From contig DATJLK010000083.1 in the NCBI GenBank assembly GCA_035509615.1, positions 4,269-68,268 of the forward strand: a stretch of DNA of 64,000 bases, in the 5' to 3' direction. This stretch comes from AP-15 sp035509615 (GTDB lineage: Bacteria; Pseudomonadota; Alphaproteobacteria; ATCC43930; CGMCC-115725). Shown here one piece after another: positions 17,557 through 25,591 of the stretch (position 1 is its first letter; each line of letters opens with the position of its first letter). The translations under genes and the position numbers were made by a program. A model generated the notes under the pieces. The model ran no database searches and was not told the DNA's origin. It worked only from the letters and a program-made list of their open reading frames with translations.

Positions 17557-19767
17557 TCAGACGAGGTCAAAGCGATCGAGGTTCATCACCTTGTGCCAAG
17601 CGGCCACGAAGTCGCGCACGAACTTCTCTTCAGAATCGTCACACGCATAGGCTTCGGCAAGCGCGCGGAGTTCGGCATGCGAACCAAAGACGAGGTCGAC
17701 CCGGGTGCCGGTCCATTTCAGCTCGCCGGTCGCGCGGTCGCGTCCTTCGAACACATCTTTGGCCTCTGATGTCGCCTTCCACTCGGTGCCCATGTCAAGG
17801 AGGTTCACGAAGAAGTCATTGGTGAGCATCCCGGGGCGCCTGGTCAAGACGCCATGCTGCGACTGTCCGAAGTTCGCATTTAACGCGCGCATGCCGCCGA
17901 CGAGCACCGTCATCTCAGGGGCGGTCAACGTCAGGAGCTGCGCTTTGTCGAGCAGCATCTCTTCGGGCGAGGTGTACTCGGCCCTGAGATAGTTGCGGAA
18001 TCCGTCTGCGGCCGGTTCGAGCACGGCGAAGGATTCGATGTCGGTCTGATCCTGCGACGCATCCGTGCGGCCCGGAGTGAACGGAACCTTTACATGATGC
18101 CCGGCCGTCTTGGTCGCCTGCTCGACCGCGGCACAGCCACCGAGGACGATCAGATCGGCGAGCGAGACTTTCTTTCCCCCGATCTGTGCGGCGTTGAACT
18201 CCTTTTGGATATCTTCGAGGGTTTCAAGCACGCTCGCCAATTGGGCCGGCTGATTGATCTCCCAATCCTTTTGCGGTGCGAGGCGGATGCGCGCCCCGTT
18301 CGCGCCGCCGCGCTTGTCAGAGCCACGGAAGGTTGTCGCCGAAGCCCAAGCAGTCGCCACCAATTGGGAAATCGAAAGACCCGATGCGAGGATTTTGTCC
18401 TTGAGTGCGCTGATGTCCGGCTCGTCGATCAATTGATGAGTGACGGGCGGGACGGGGTCTTGCCACAGCAGTTCCTCAGCCGGGACCTCCGGGCCGAGAT
18501 AGCGCGAGCGCGGCCCCATATCGCGATGCACCAGCTTGAACCACGCCCGGGCGAACGCGTCGGCGAACTGGTCCGGATTTTCGTAGAAGCGCCTGGAGAT
18601 CTTTTCGTAAAGAGGATCGACGCGCAAGGCGAGGTCGGTCGTCAGCATGGAGGGTCCGCGACGCTTCGACGGGTCGTGCGGGTCAGGGACGCTACCGGCC
18701 CCGGCATCGCCCTTCGGCTTCCATTGATACGCGCCGGCCGGGCTCTTGGTCAGTTCCCATTCGTGGCCGAACAGGTTCGCGAAGAAATTGTTGCTCCACT
18801 TCGTCGGCGTCTGGGTCCAAATGACTTCCAGACCGCTGCCGATCGCGTCATCCCCTTTGCCGCTGCCATAGGTGTTCTTCCAGCCGAGTCCCTGCTCCTC
18901 GATCGAGGCGCCTTCGGGCTCGGGGCCGACATACTTGCTCGGATCGGCGGCGCCGTGGGTCTTGCCAAAGGTGTGTCCGCCGGCGATCAACGCCACGGTT
19001 TCCTCGTCGTTCATCGCCATCCGCTTGAATGTTTCGCGGATATCCCGCGCCGCGGCGAGCGGGTCGGGCCTGCCGTTCGGCCCTTCCGGGTTCACGTAGA
19101 TCAGACCCATCTGTACGGCGGCGAGAGGGTTCTGCAGATCACGGTCGCCGCTATAGCGCTCCTCAGCCAGCCACTTGCCTTCCGGACCCCAATAGATGTC
19201 CTCCGGCGGCTCCCAGGCATCCTCGCGCCCGCCGCCAAAACCGAAGGTCTTGAAGCCCATCGATTCCAGCGCGCAGTTGCCGGCGAGGATGATCAGATCG
19301 GCCCACGATATCTTCCTGCCGTATTTCTGCTTGATCGGCCCTAGCAACCGGCGTGCCCGGTCAAGCAGCACGTTGTCCGGCCAGCTATTGAGCGGGGCAA
19401 AGCGTTGCGTGCCCGAGCCAGCACCACCGCGGCCGTCACCGATGCGGTAGGTGCCGGCGCTGTGCCAGGCCATCCGGATGAAGAGCGGCCCATAATGTCC
19501 GAAATCGGCCGGCCACCAGTCCTGTGAGTCGGTCATCAGCGCGTAGAGGTCGTTCTTCAAAGCCTGAAAGTCGAGCTTCTTGAACTCCTCAGCGTAGTTG
19601 AAGTCGCTGCCCATCGGATTGGACAGGCGCGAGTTCTGCTGCAGAACTTTGAGGTTCAACTGGTTTGGCCACCAGTCGCGGTTCGCTTTGGCTCTGACCG
19701 TTTCGTGGCGGCGAACACCGTGTATTACCGGGCATTTGCCGGCGTTTGCGACATCAGTTCCGTCCAT
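17557..19767 (-). CDS. katG: Catalase-peroxidase KatG
   Basis: A 736-residue bifunctional haem enzyme that removes hydrogen peroxide, full length for the family. Distal haem motif RMAWHSAGTYR (Arg-Trp-His) is present, and the Tyr of the Met-Tyr-Trp adduct lies in QMGLIYVNPEGP. The proximal His motif is AGGHTFGKTHGA. The degenerate C-terminal domain follows (LSISQLVATAWASATTFRGS and onward). A GGAGAG lies 4 nt before the ATG. About 230 bp upstream is a PerR/Fur-like operator (19999-20013) overlapping a TATAAT, so peroxide or iron control is likely. No fur/perR gene is adjacent, unlike the furA-katG arrangement of many bacteria. Confidence 0.98.
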   Translation of the reverse strand: MDGTDVANAGKCPVIHGVRRHETVRAKANRDWWPNQLNLKVLQQNSRLSNPMGSDFNYAEEFKKLDFQALKNDLYALMTDSQDWWPADFGHYGPLFIRMAWHSAGTYRIGDGRGGAGSGTQRFAPLNSWPDNVLLDRARRLLGPIKQKYGRKISWADLIILAGNCALESMGFKTFGFGGGREDAWEPPEDIYWGPEGKWLAEERYSGDRDLQNPLAAVQMGLIYVNPEGPNGRPDPLAAARDIRETFKRMAMNDEETVALIAGGHTFGKTHGAADPSKYVGPEPEGASIEEQGLGWKNTYGSGKGDDAIGSGLEVIWTQTPTKWSNNFFANLFGHEWELTKSPAGAYQWKPKGDAGAGSVPDPHDPSKRRGPSMLTTDLALRVDPLYEKISRRFYENPDQFADAFARAWFKLVHRDMGPRSRYLGPEVPAEELLWQDPVPPVTHQLIDEPDISALKDKILASGLSISQLVATAWASATTFRGSDKRGGANGARIRLAPQKDWEINQPAQLASVLETLEDIQKEFNAAQIGGKKVSLADLIVLGGCAAVEQATKTAGHHVKVPFTPGRTDASQDQTDIESFAVLEPAADGFRNYLRAEYTSPEEMLLDKAQLLTLTAPEMTVLVGGMRALNANFGQSQHGVLTRRPGMLTNDFFVNLLDMGTEWKATSEAKDVFEGRDRATGELKWTGTRVDLVFGSHAELRALAEAYACDDSEEKFVRDFVAAWHKVMNLDRFDLV

Positions 19768-19819
19768 AGATCTCTCCGTTTTCGCTGTGTTGGTTGACTT
19801 GGTCCGTCGATGCGGACCG

Positions 19820-19990
19820 TCACTCCTCTGGCGCCAGGTTCGGGTTGATGAACGGGACGATGACGAGGCGCTGCGCGCCGGGCAGGCCTCGGCTGCGCCA
19901 GCCGGCGGTCAGGCTGTTGCCGACCGGGATCCCGGCGGCACTTGTTCGCTTGGTCTTCACCCCCATTTTCGCCTCGACGAGCCTCGCCAT
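19820..19990 (-). CDS. Possible 56-residue frame in the katG leader
   Basis: A minus-strand frame (ATG 19990, TGA 19820-19822) begins 9 nt inside the PerR-like box and ends 52 nt before the katG start. The C-terminus (RLVIVPFINPNLAPEE) looks protein-like, but there is no ribosome site and no recognised family. If the TATAAT at the box is the katG promoter, this would be translated almost leaderless. It may instead be an untranslated leader. Confidence 0.28.
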   Translation of the reverse strand: MARLVEAKMGVKTKRTSAAGIPVGNSLTAGWRSRGLPGAQRLVIVPFINPNLAPEE

Positions 19991-19998
19991 GGTCTGAT

Positions 19999-20013
19999 TT
20001 AGAATGATTATAA
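19999..20013 (-). promoter_or_regulatory. PerR/Fur-type operator with embedded TATAAT
   Basis: TTAGAATGATTATAA matches the PerR box TTATAATNATTATAA at 13 of the 14 defined positions and is a 7-1-7 palindrome with a single mismatch. Read on the minus strand it contains TATAAT, suitable as a -10 for katG, and a TTGACA lies upstream at 20034-20039 (spacing 21, longer than ideal). It sits between katG and the divergent tsaC gene. Repression relieved by peroxide is the known logic for this box. Confidence 0.6.
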
Positions 20014-20038
20014 ACTGGCAAGGGTTAGAGGTTTGTCA

Positions 20039-21034
20039 ATGCCGCGCGCCCGCAACGGTGTGACTTGTCGCGCAATGACCGCTTGGGTTGTCCCCGCCAC
20101 GTCGGAAGCTGTTGAACGCGCCGCCCGACTGGCGCGCTCGGGCGCGCTCGTCGCGTTCCCGACCGAGACCGTTTACGGGCTCGGCGCCGACGCCACCGAC
20201 GAGCGCGCCGTCGCGGCAGTTTTCGCCGCCAAAGGCCGGCCGCGTTTCAACCCATTGATCGTGCACGTCCCGGGCATCGCCGAGGCCGAAGCGCTGGCAG
20301 AATTCGATGCGCGAGCGCGGCGGATTGCCGCACAGTTCTGGCCGGGGCCGCTGTCGCTGGTGCTGCGCCGCCGCCGCAATAGCGGTGTGTCGCTGTTGGC
20401 GAGCGCCGGGCTTGACACGGTGGCGATCCGCGCTCCGGCGCACCCCATAGCACAAGCGCTGCTGCGCGCGACGGACCGGCCGATCGTGGCACCGTCAGCC
20501 AATCGTTCGGGACGGGTCAGCCCGACCGAAGCGGGACACGTCGCCGCTGAACTCGGCGCCGCCGTGGCCCTGATCCTTGACGCTGGGCGCACCCGGGTCG
20601 GTCTCGAATCGACCGTGCTCGATCTATCCGGCGACACCCCTGCCCTGCTTCGCCCCGGCGGCATCACCCGCGAAGAACTCGAAGGCTCGCTCGGCGCGAT
20701 CGCTTCTCCTACCGCGGCCGGCCCGTCCCGCTCGCCGGGCATGCTGGCGAGCCATTACGCGCCTGATCTGCCGCTGCGCCTAGATGCCACCGAGGTGCGT
20801 CCCGGCGAGGCGCTGCTCGCCTTTGGCGCGGCGGTCCCGCCGGGGTTTGCGGCGGTCGCGTGGCTCAGCCGTTCGGCCGATCTCACCGAAGCCGCCGCCA
20901 ATTTGTTCGCGATGCTGCGCCAACTCGACCGGCCGGAGTTCACCGGCATTGCGGTAATGCCGATCCCCGCGCACGGTCTCGGCCAAGCGATCAACGACCG
21001 CCTGCGCCGCGCTGCTGCCCCCCGATCAGACTGA
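20039..21034 (+). CDS. L-threonylcarbamoyladenylate synthase (TsaC/Sua5)
   Basis: A 331-residue enzyme making threonylcarbamoyl-AMP from threonine, bicarbonate and ATP for the t6A modification of ANN-decoding tRNAs. The YrdC-domain motif FPTETVYGLGADATDERAV is at about residues 40-58. KGRPRFNPLIVHV and APSANRSGRVSPT bind substrate, and SPGMLASHYAP marks the linker to the C-terminal Sua5 domain. It is thus the long Sua5 form rather than short TsaC. ATG 20039 has AGAGG 7 nt upstream. ATG 20075 begins where typical homologues begin but lacks a ribosome site. Confidence 0.93.
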   Translation: MPRARNGVTCRAMTAWVVPATSEAVERAARLARSGALVAFPTETVYGLGADATDERAVAAVFAAKGRPRFNPLIVHVPGIAEAEALAEFDARARRIAAQFWPGPLSLVLRRRRNSGVSLLASAGLDTVAIRAPAHPIAQALLRATDRPIVAPSANRSGRVSPTEAGHVAAELGAAVALILDAGRTRVGLESTVLDLSGDTPALLRPGGITREELEGSLGAIASPTAAGPSRSPGMLASHYAPDLPLRLDATEVRPGEALLAFGAAVPPGFAAVAWLSRSADLTEAAANLFAMLRQLDRPEFTGIAVMPIPAHGLGQAINDRLRRAAAPRSD

Positions 21035-21052
21035 CATCGGGCCCGAGCAAGG

Positions 21053-21487
21053 TCAGCCGGGATCGCCGGTATCGGCGATGAGCCCGGCGCAGCCGATCCC
21101 GTAGACGGCGCAGGCCTCGTCGTTTTCCGATGTGTCGCCACTGATGCCGACAGCACCGAGGATTTCATCCGCGCGGTCGCGGATCAGCACCCCGCCCGGC
21201 ACTGGTACGATCCTGCCGCCGGAAGCGACGCTGAGCGCCTGGATAAAGGACGGGTTGGCTGCGGCGCGGCGCGCGAATTCGCGTCCGCCGAACCCCATGC
21301 CGAGCGCGCCCCATGCCTTGCCGCCGGCGATTTCCGGCCGCAACAGGCTCGACCCGTCCTCGCGCTTCACCGCCTTGAGATGACCGCCCGCGTCAAGAAC
21401 CACGACGGTGAGCGGCTTGAAGCCAAGTTCGCGACCTTTCTCCAGGGCTTTGTCGATGATCAGCGAGGCTTGTTGCAGGGTCAGCAT
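21053..21487 (-). CDS. GlcG/HbpS family protein
   Basis: A 144-residue protein with the family pattern: LTLQQASLIIDKALEKGREL, VVVLDAGGHLKAVKREDG, KAWGALGMG and PGGVLIRD. The C-terminus has GAVGISGDTSENDEACA. Family members bind haem or corrinoid-like ligands, or sit in glycolate and diol catabolic operons without clear enzymatic role. A GGAG is 9 nt before the ATG. It is downstream of the hydrolase and the oxidoreductase remnant on the same strand and was probably in one operon with them. Confidence 0.9.
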   Translation of the reverse strand: MLTLQQASLIIDKALEKGRELGFKPLTVVVLDAGGHLKAVKREDGSSLLRPEIAGGKAWGALGMGFGGREFARRAAANPSFIQALSVASGGRIVPVPGGVLIRDRADEILGAVGISGDTSENDEACAVYGIGCAGLIADTGDPG

Positions 21488-21533
21488 CGAACCCGACTCC
21501 TTTCGATCAATCCGGTACGGTCAATCTGCTTGA

Positions 21534-21683
21534 TCAGTCTGCGACGCGGCGGATCAGGTCGGCCCATCGGTCGAGGACCGGCAGGATCTGGTCGGCTTTG
21601 GCCGAGAGCAGGGTGACCACCGCGCGAGTGATGCCCTGGTCGCGATAGCGTTTCAGCCGGTCGAGATCCTCGGGAGCGCCTGG
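21534..21683 (-). pseudogene. C-terminal remnant of a luciferase-like (LLM class) flavin oxidoreductase
   Basis: Directly after the hydrolase stop codon, in the same reading frame, 49 sense codons encode GAPEDLDRLKRYRDQGITRA, then SAKADQILPVLDRWADLIRR, ending at TGA (21534-21536). Dropping the join, this matches the C-terminal helix region of F420/FMN LLM monooxygenases (pattern: Asp-Leu, Gly-Ile/Val-Thr-Arg, Leu-Asp-Arg-Trp-Ala). The remaining ~280 residues are missing. A deletion probably fused the 3' end of such a gene to the hydrolase gene. There is no start codon or ribosome site for it. Confidence 0.6.
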
Positions 21684-22475
21684 TCATCGAGGCTCCCCCA
21701 GAAAACGGACGACGTGGTCGACAAAGACTTCGGGCTGCTCGATCTCGGGATGATGACCCGCGCGTTCGATCAATTCGAAGCGGGCGCCCGGGATCATCCC
21801 GGCAAAGACCCGCCCGTAATCCGGGCTGACGACACCATCGCTGCCGCCCCACAATACCAGGGTTGGAACATCGATACGGCCTAGCCAACGGGGCAGCTGC
21901 GGATTGTACATGTAGGGATGCCAGGCGTAGAGGCACAGCGCTTCGCGATTGCGCGCATGGACTGTTAATGCCTCATCCGACATGGTGTCGTAGTCAGGTG
22001 CGCAGCGTTCGGGATCATGCCAGCTGCGGCGGCGTACCTCGGCCGGCGATTTGTTGAAGATGTCAAGAATGTCGGGGGTCTCGCGGTCGCTGATCTTGAT
22101 GCCGAGAGGATCGACCAGGATCAGGCGGGCCAGACGATGGGTGCAGGCTGCCGCAATCTCGGCGGCAAGCCACCCTCCAAAGGAAAAGCCGACGACAGTA
22201 ATCTTGCCCCCCGGCAGCGCGGCGAGCGTCGTGAGATAAAGATGGACAAGATCGTATATCGTATCGAAATCTTTGGGTCGCGGCGAACTGCCAAAACCCG
22301 GCGATGACGGAGCTATGATTTGTCCATGTCGGGCGAGCCGCTCAACAAACAACGCCTCGGGATCGATCGTGTCAAAGCCGTGCAGCAGCAATATCGGCCG
22401 TCCTGCACCGCGGCGCAGGACCTCCAGTTCGATCCCCTGTACCGTCAATCGATCGGCCGCCGCATCACCCGTCAT
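21684..22475 (-). CDS. Alpha/beta hydrolase
   Basis: A 263-residue protein. The oxyanion segment is LLLHGFDTIDP, the nucleophile elbow GFSFGGW, the acidic residue follows LVLWGGSDGVVSP, and the catalytic His is in RAGHHPEIEQP. The fold includes esterases, C-C hydrolases and dehalogenases. The AGHHP ending is common in C-C bond and epoxide hydrolase relatives. Start placed at ATG 22475 with GGAGGAG 8 nt upstream. An earlier ATG at 22520 lacks one. Its stop immediately precedes the oxidoreductase remnant. Confidence 0.9.
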   Translation of the reverse strand: MTGDAAADRLTVQGIELEVLRRGAGRPILLLHGFDTIDPEALFVERLARHGQIIAPSSPGFGSSPRPKDFDTIYDLVHLYLTTLAALPGGKITVVGFSFGGWLAAEIAAACTHRLARLILVDPLGIKISDRETPDILDIFNKSPAEVRRRSWHDPERCAPDYDTMSDEALTVHARNREALCLYAWHPYMYNPQLPRWLGRIDVPTLVLWGGSDGVVSPDYGRVFAGMIPGARFELIERAGHHPEIEQPEVFVDHVVRFLGEPR

Positions 22476-22562
22476 CGCGCCTGCTCCTCCACCCAGCTTT
22501 TCGGGCGGAGTTATAGCCATGATCGAACGCCCGCCGAAACTGTCGCCGCGGTGGCGCGCCTC

Positions 22563-22607
22563 CCTCGCTGCCTCTGGCCTCGCTGCCTCTGGCCTCGCTG
22601 CCTCTGG
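22563..22607. repeat. 15-bp tandem repeat, three exact copies
   Basis: CCTCGCTGCCTCTGG is repeated three times without mismatch in the divergent intergenic region between the hydrolase and ctpA genes. Each unit is a multiple of three and frames stay open through it. Copy number may vary by slippage. Confidence 0.9.
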
Positions 22608-22742
22608 ACGCCGCTTGCCGGACGACTTAATTGTGCGCCCGACCGGAGACCGGATCGGCTGCCTCGGTCATCGTGACGGCAGCAGATCACCCGGAACTGT
22701 TTATCAAACTCCGCGACAGGCCGCTTGGCCGCAAAGGCACCG

Positions 22743-24104
22743 ATGATCACGATCCCCAACCTGTACCAGGCTGCCGTCAGAGTGGCGGCTGTAGGTTCGA
22801 TCACCCTCACTCTTTACGGCTGCAACACCACCGGCGCCGGCGCCGCTTCGACACCGCCCGGCGATCCGGCCGACTTCGCGCTGCTGCAGACGGTCGCACG
22901 CGTCGTGCAGCGAAATTACGTCGAGCCGGTGTCGAGCGACGAACTGACCAAGGATGCACTGAAAGGCATGCTGACGCGGCTCGACCCGCATTCGGATTAT
23001 ATGGACCAGGATCAGTACCAGCAGATGAATGCGGTGACCCGCGGGCAATTCGGCGGGATCGGGATTGAGCTGACCCTGGAAGGCAAGACGCCGGAAGTGA
23101 TCTCGGCGATCGACGGCACCCCGGCTGCCGCTGCCGGGATCGAGCCCGGCGACCGGATCGTCAAGATCGACGGTCTCGCGACGAACGGCATGGATGTCGA
23201 ACAAGTCGTCAAGCGTTTGCGCGGACCCGCCGGGTCGCGCGTGACACTCCAAATCGCGCGCGCCAATCGGGCGCCGTTTGACGTCTACCTGACCCGCGCC
23301 ATCATCCACGTCGTATCGGTCAAGTCGGCGCTGGAGGGCGACAAGATCGGCTATGCCCGGATCACGACTTTTACCGAGAACACGGCGAACGAACTCGCCG
23401 ACGCCATCGCCAAGATGAAGGCCCAGGCGCGCGGGCGGCTCAACGGCTTCATCCTCGATCTGCGCAACGATCCGGGCGGGCTGCTCGATGCAGCCGTCGA
23501 CGTCACCGGCGAATTTGTCGACGGCGGTACCGTGGTGACGACCCGTGGCCGCAATCGCGATGACGACCGGGTCTACCGCGCACCGGTCGCCGGCAACCTG
23601 ATCCCCGGAGTCCCGATGGTCGTGCTGATCAACAGCGCGTCGGCCTCGGCCGCCGAAATTGTGGCCGGGGCTTTGCAGGATGATCACCGCGCCACGATCA
23701 TGGGCACTCGCAGCTTTGGCAAAGGCTCGGTGCAGACAATCATCCCGATCGAGGGTCACGGCGCGTTGCGGCTGACGACAGCGCTCTACTACACCCCCGC
23801 GGGCCGTTCGATCCAGGATCAGGGCATCAGTCCGGATATTGTTCTGAGCCTCCCCAAAAACGAAGAGGTCGCCAATGCCGTGCTGAGCCACGAAAGCGAT
23901 CTCTACGGCGCGTTTAAAAACGCCGGATCGTTAAACGGACGGCCGACAAAGACCGAGACTGCTGCGCTCGAGGGCGGCAGCGACACCGACGAACACCCGA
24001 TCAAACCGCTGATCATCGGCACCAGCAAGGACGCGCAACTCGAGGCCGCGATCGATTACCTGCAGCGAGCGGTGCGCGGCGAAACCGGCGCACACCCTGG
24101 CTAG
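22743..24104 (+). CDS. S41 family carboxyl-terminal processing protease (CtpA-like)
   Basis: A 453-residue periplasmic serine protease. A hydrophobic N-terminus ends in LYGC, a possible but imperfect lipobox. A PDZ domain follows (GIGIELTLEGKTPEVISAID and EPGDRIVKIDG). The peptidase core has FILDLRNDPGGLLDAAVDV, catalytic Ser in SASASAAEIVAGAL and catalytic Lys in TRSFGKGSVQT. Family members trim C-termini of secreted or photosystem proteins and cell-wall hydrolases. ATG 22743 is chosen. The TTG at 22725 would add six residues. A large palindrome follows the stop by 3 nt. Confidence 0.93.
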   Translation: MITIPNLYQAAVRVAAVGSITLTLYGCNTTGAGAASTPPGDPADFALLQTVARVVQRNYVEPVSSDELTKDALKGMLTRLDPHSDYMDQDQYQQMNAVTRGQFGGIGIELTLEGKTPEVISAIDGTPAAAAGIEPGDRIVKIDGLATNGMDVEQVVKRLRGPAGSRVTLQIARANRAPFDVYLTRAIIHVVSVKSALEGDKIGYARITTFTENTANELADAIAKMKAQARGRLNGFILDLRNDPGGLLDAAVDVTGEFVDGGTVVTTRGRNRDDDRVYRAPVAGNLIPGVPMVVLINSASASAAEIVAGALQDDHRATIMGTRSFGKGSVQTIIPIEGHGALRLTTALYYTPAGRSIQDQGISPDIVLSLPKNEEVANAVLSHESDLYGAFKNAGSLNGRPTKTETAALEGGSDTDEHPIKPLIIGTSKDAQLEAAIDYLQRAVRGETGAHPG

Positions 24105-24107
24105 CTC

Positions 24108-24162
24108 GAGCAGGATTGCATGAAATGGAAAAGAGCTTCCATTTTTTGCGTGAATCCTGCTC
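24108..24162. repeat. 55-bp imperfect palindrome between convergent genes
   Basis: The outer arms GAGCAGGATT and AATCCTGCTC are exact complements. Inner arms AAATGGAA and TTCCATTT are also exact, separated by short asymmetric bulges and a 6-nt loop. It begins 3 nt after the ctpA stop and ends 79 nt before the convergent metallo-hydrolase stop. It could serve as a bidirectional terminator, or be a member of a dispersed palindromic repeat family. Confidence 0.75.
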
Positions 24163-24241
24163 TCGATTCCAAGGGTGAGACCATAAATTCGCAACGTCAT
24201 CTGCCTGACCGCCCCGGTCAAGATCGGCTGGGCAAAACGGG

Positions 24242-25591
24242 TCAGCGGGGATGGGCCGGCAGCGGCAGCCGCGCGACAAGCGTATAGCGCAGCCCGCGGC
24301 CGACCCAACGGATCAGGGAACCGATGCTGGCGAGGTGACCGTAATCGTCGAACTGGAACAATACGAACAGCGCATAGGCCTTGCGCGGATCGATCGACCG
24401 CAACAGCCGGATGCGGACAAACATCGTGATCCCGAGATCGCTCAGGTGATTGTTGTGCAACGCGTCGCCGATCGTCGCTTTTGGCACGTCGATGACGAAA
24501 TCGCCCTGCCCTTCCCCGCTGGCCTCGCGCAGACATCCGCGCCGCGGGTCGTAAGCAAAGCTGCGCTCGCCGAGCCGGAACGCGAAGCCGCGCGGGAATA
24601 GCAGGCGATGCAGCCAACGAAACGCGTTGAGCTTGCGCTCGAACTGTTTGATCTGATCATCCGAGATTTGCACCGTCGCTTCCGCTTTTAGGCGCTCGCC
24701 GGCGCGCCGGGCGATCAGCGATGCGTCGACTGGCCGGTATTGATCAACCGCGACGGCGTTGTAGCTGAAATCGGCAAGATCGAGGGTGGTATAAGGCGGC
24801 AACAATCGCGCCCGCGAGCGCCAGTAGCGGCTCAGGTCGTCATAGGTCGTACGGTAATCATTCGCCCAGACGCTGTCGGGGCGGCAAAACACCGCTTGGC
24901 TGGCGAATGGCAGGTAATGGTCCACGTCGAGCCGGTCACATAATCGACAGACATAATCGACGTAATGCCGCGGCGAGCGCAGCGACATGACCCCGTCGTC
25001 GTCGATAAAGCTGTTGACGACACTTGCCGGCGAATAGCTGCACAGCAATATCCGCGGTTTGTCGACCCGGTCGGCGAGACGCCGGATCGCCCGCAAAACC
25101 GGGGACAAAGGCTTGGCATCGTTAAGGTTGAGGATCAAGGCACTCGGCGTATCGATCAGCAGCAGGCTGTCGTCGTTCCACACCGGAAGCGACAAGATCG
25201 ACACGCCTTCGCCCAGCGGCAGCCAGCGCATCGGCGGGGTCGCTTTGGCGCGATAGCCGCGTTCGACCAGATGTCGCACCCAGCCTTGTTCCGCCAAATC
25301 GGGAAACAGATAGAGCGGCGCCTTGCCGAGGCGACGGATCGACGGCGTATGGAAATGATCGGGATGCTCGTGCGTCACATAGACGTGCGCGGTTGTTGCA
25401 AGCCATTCGATCTCATCGGCGCTCGGATAATGCTGCAGCCACCAGCTGCGCCAATACACCGAGCCGACAAGCCACGGATCGGTCAGCAACAATGGACGCT
25501 CGCCATCGCGATAGACCGCGAGCGAGGCATGGCCGAGGGTGCGCACCTTCAGGCGGGGCACCATCGCGGGGCGGTTGTCCACCGGGTTCAA
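24242..25591 (-). CDS. Metallo-beta-lactamase-fold hydrolase (UlaG/CMP-NeuAc hydroxylase-like)
   Basis: About 449 residues. The N-terminal metal site is in YVTHEHPDHFHTPS (HxHxDH), with LTDPWLVGSVYW before it, typical of the branch containing UlaG lactonases and the MBL half of CMP-N-acetylneuraminate hydroxylase. A C-terminal ~180-residue region of unknown fold follows. Start TTG 25591 overlaps the preceding gene's stop (TTGA), suggesting translational coupling. ATG 25564 is an alternative and begins at conserved sequence. Third gene of a minus-strand operon with the amidohydrolase and the binding-like protein. Substrate unknown. Confidence 0.8.
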   Translation of the reverse strand: MNPVDNRPAMVPRLKVRTLGHASLAVYRDGERPLLLTDPWLVGSVYWRSWWLQHYPSADEIEWLATTAHVYVTHEHPDHFHTPSIRRLGKAPLYLFPDLAEQGWVRHLVERGYRAKATPPMRWLPLGEGVSILSLPVWNDDSLLLIDTPSALILNLNDAKPLSPVLRAIRRLADRVDKPRILLCSYSPASVVNSFIDDDGVMSLRSPRHYVDYVCRLCDRLDVDHYLPFASQAVFCRPDSVWANDYRTTYDDLSRYWRSRARLLPPYTTLDLADFSYNAVAVDQYRPVDASLIARRAGERLKAEATVQISDDQIKQFERKLNAFRWLHRLLFPRGFAFRLGERSFAYDPRRGCLREASGEGQGDFVIDVPKATIGDALHNNHLSDLGITMFVRIRLLRSIDPRKAYALFVLFQFDDYGHLASIGSLIRWVGRGLRYTLVARLPLPAHPR

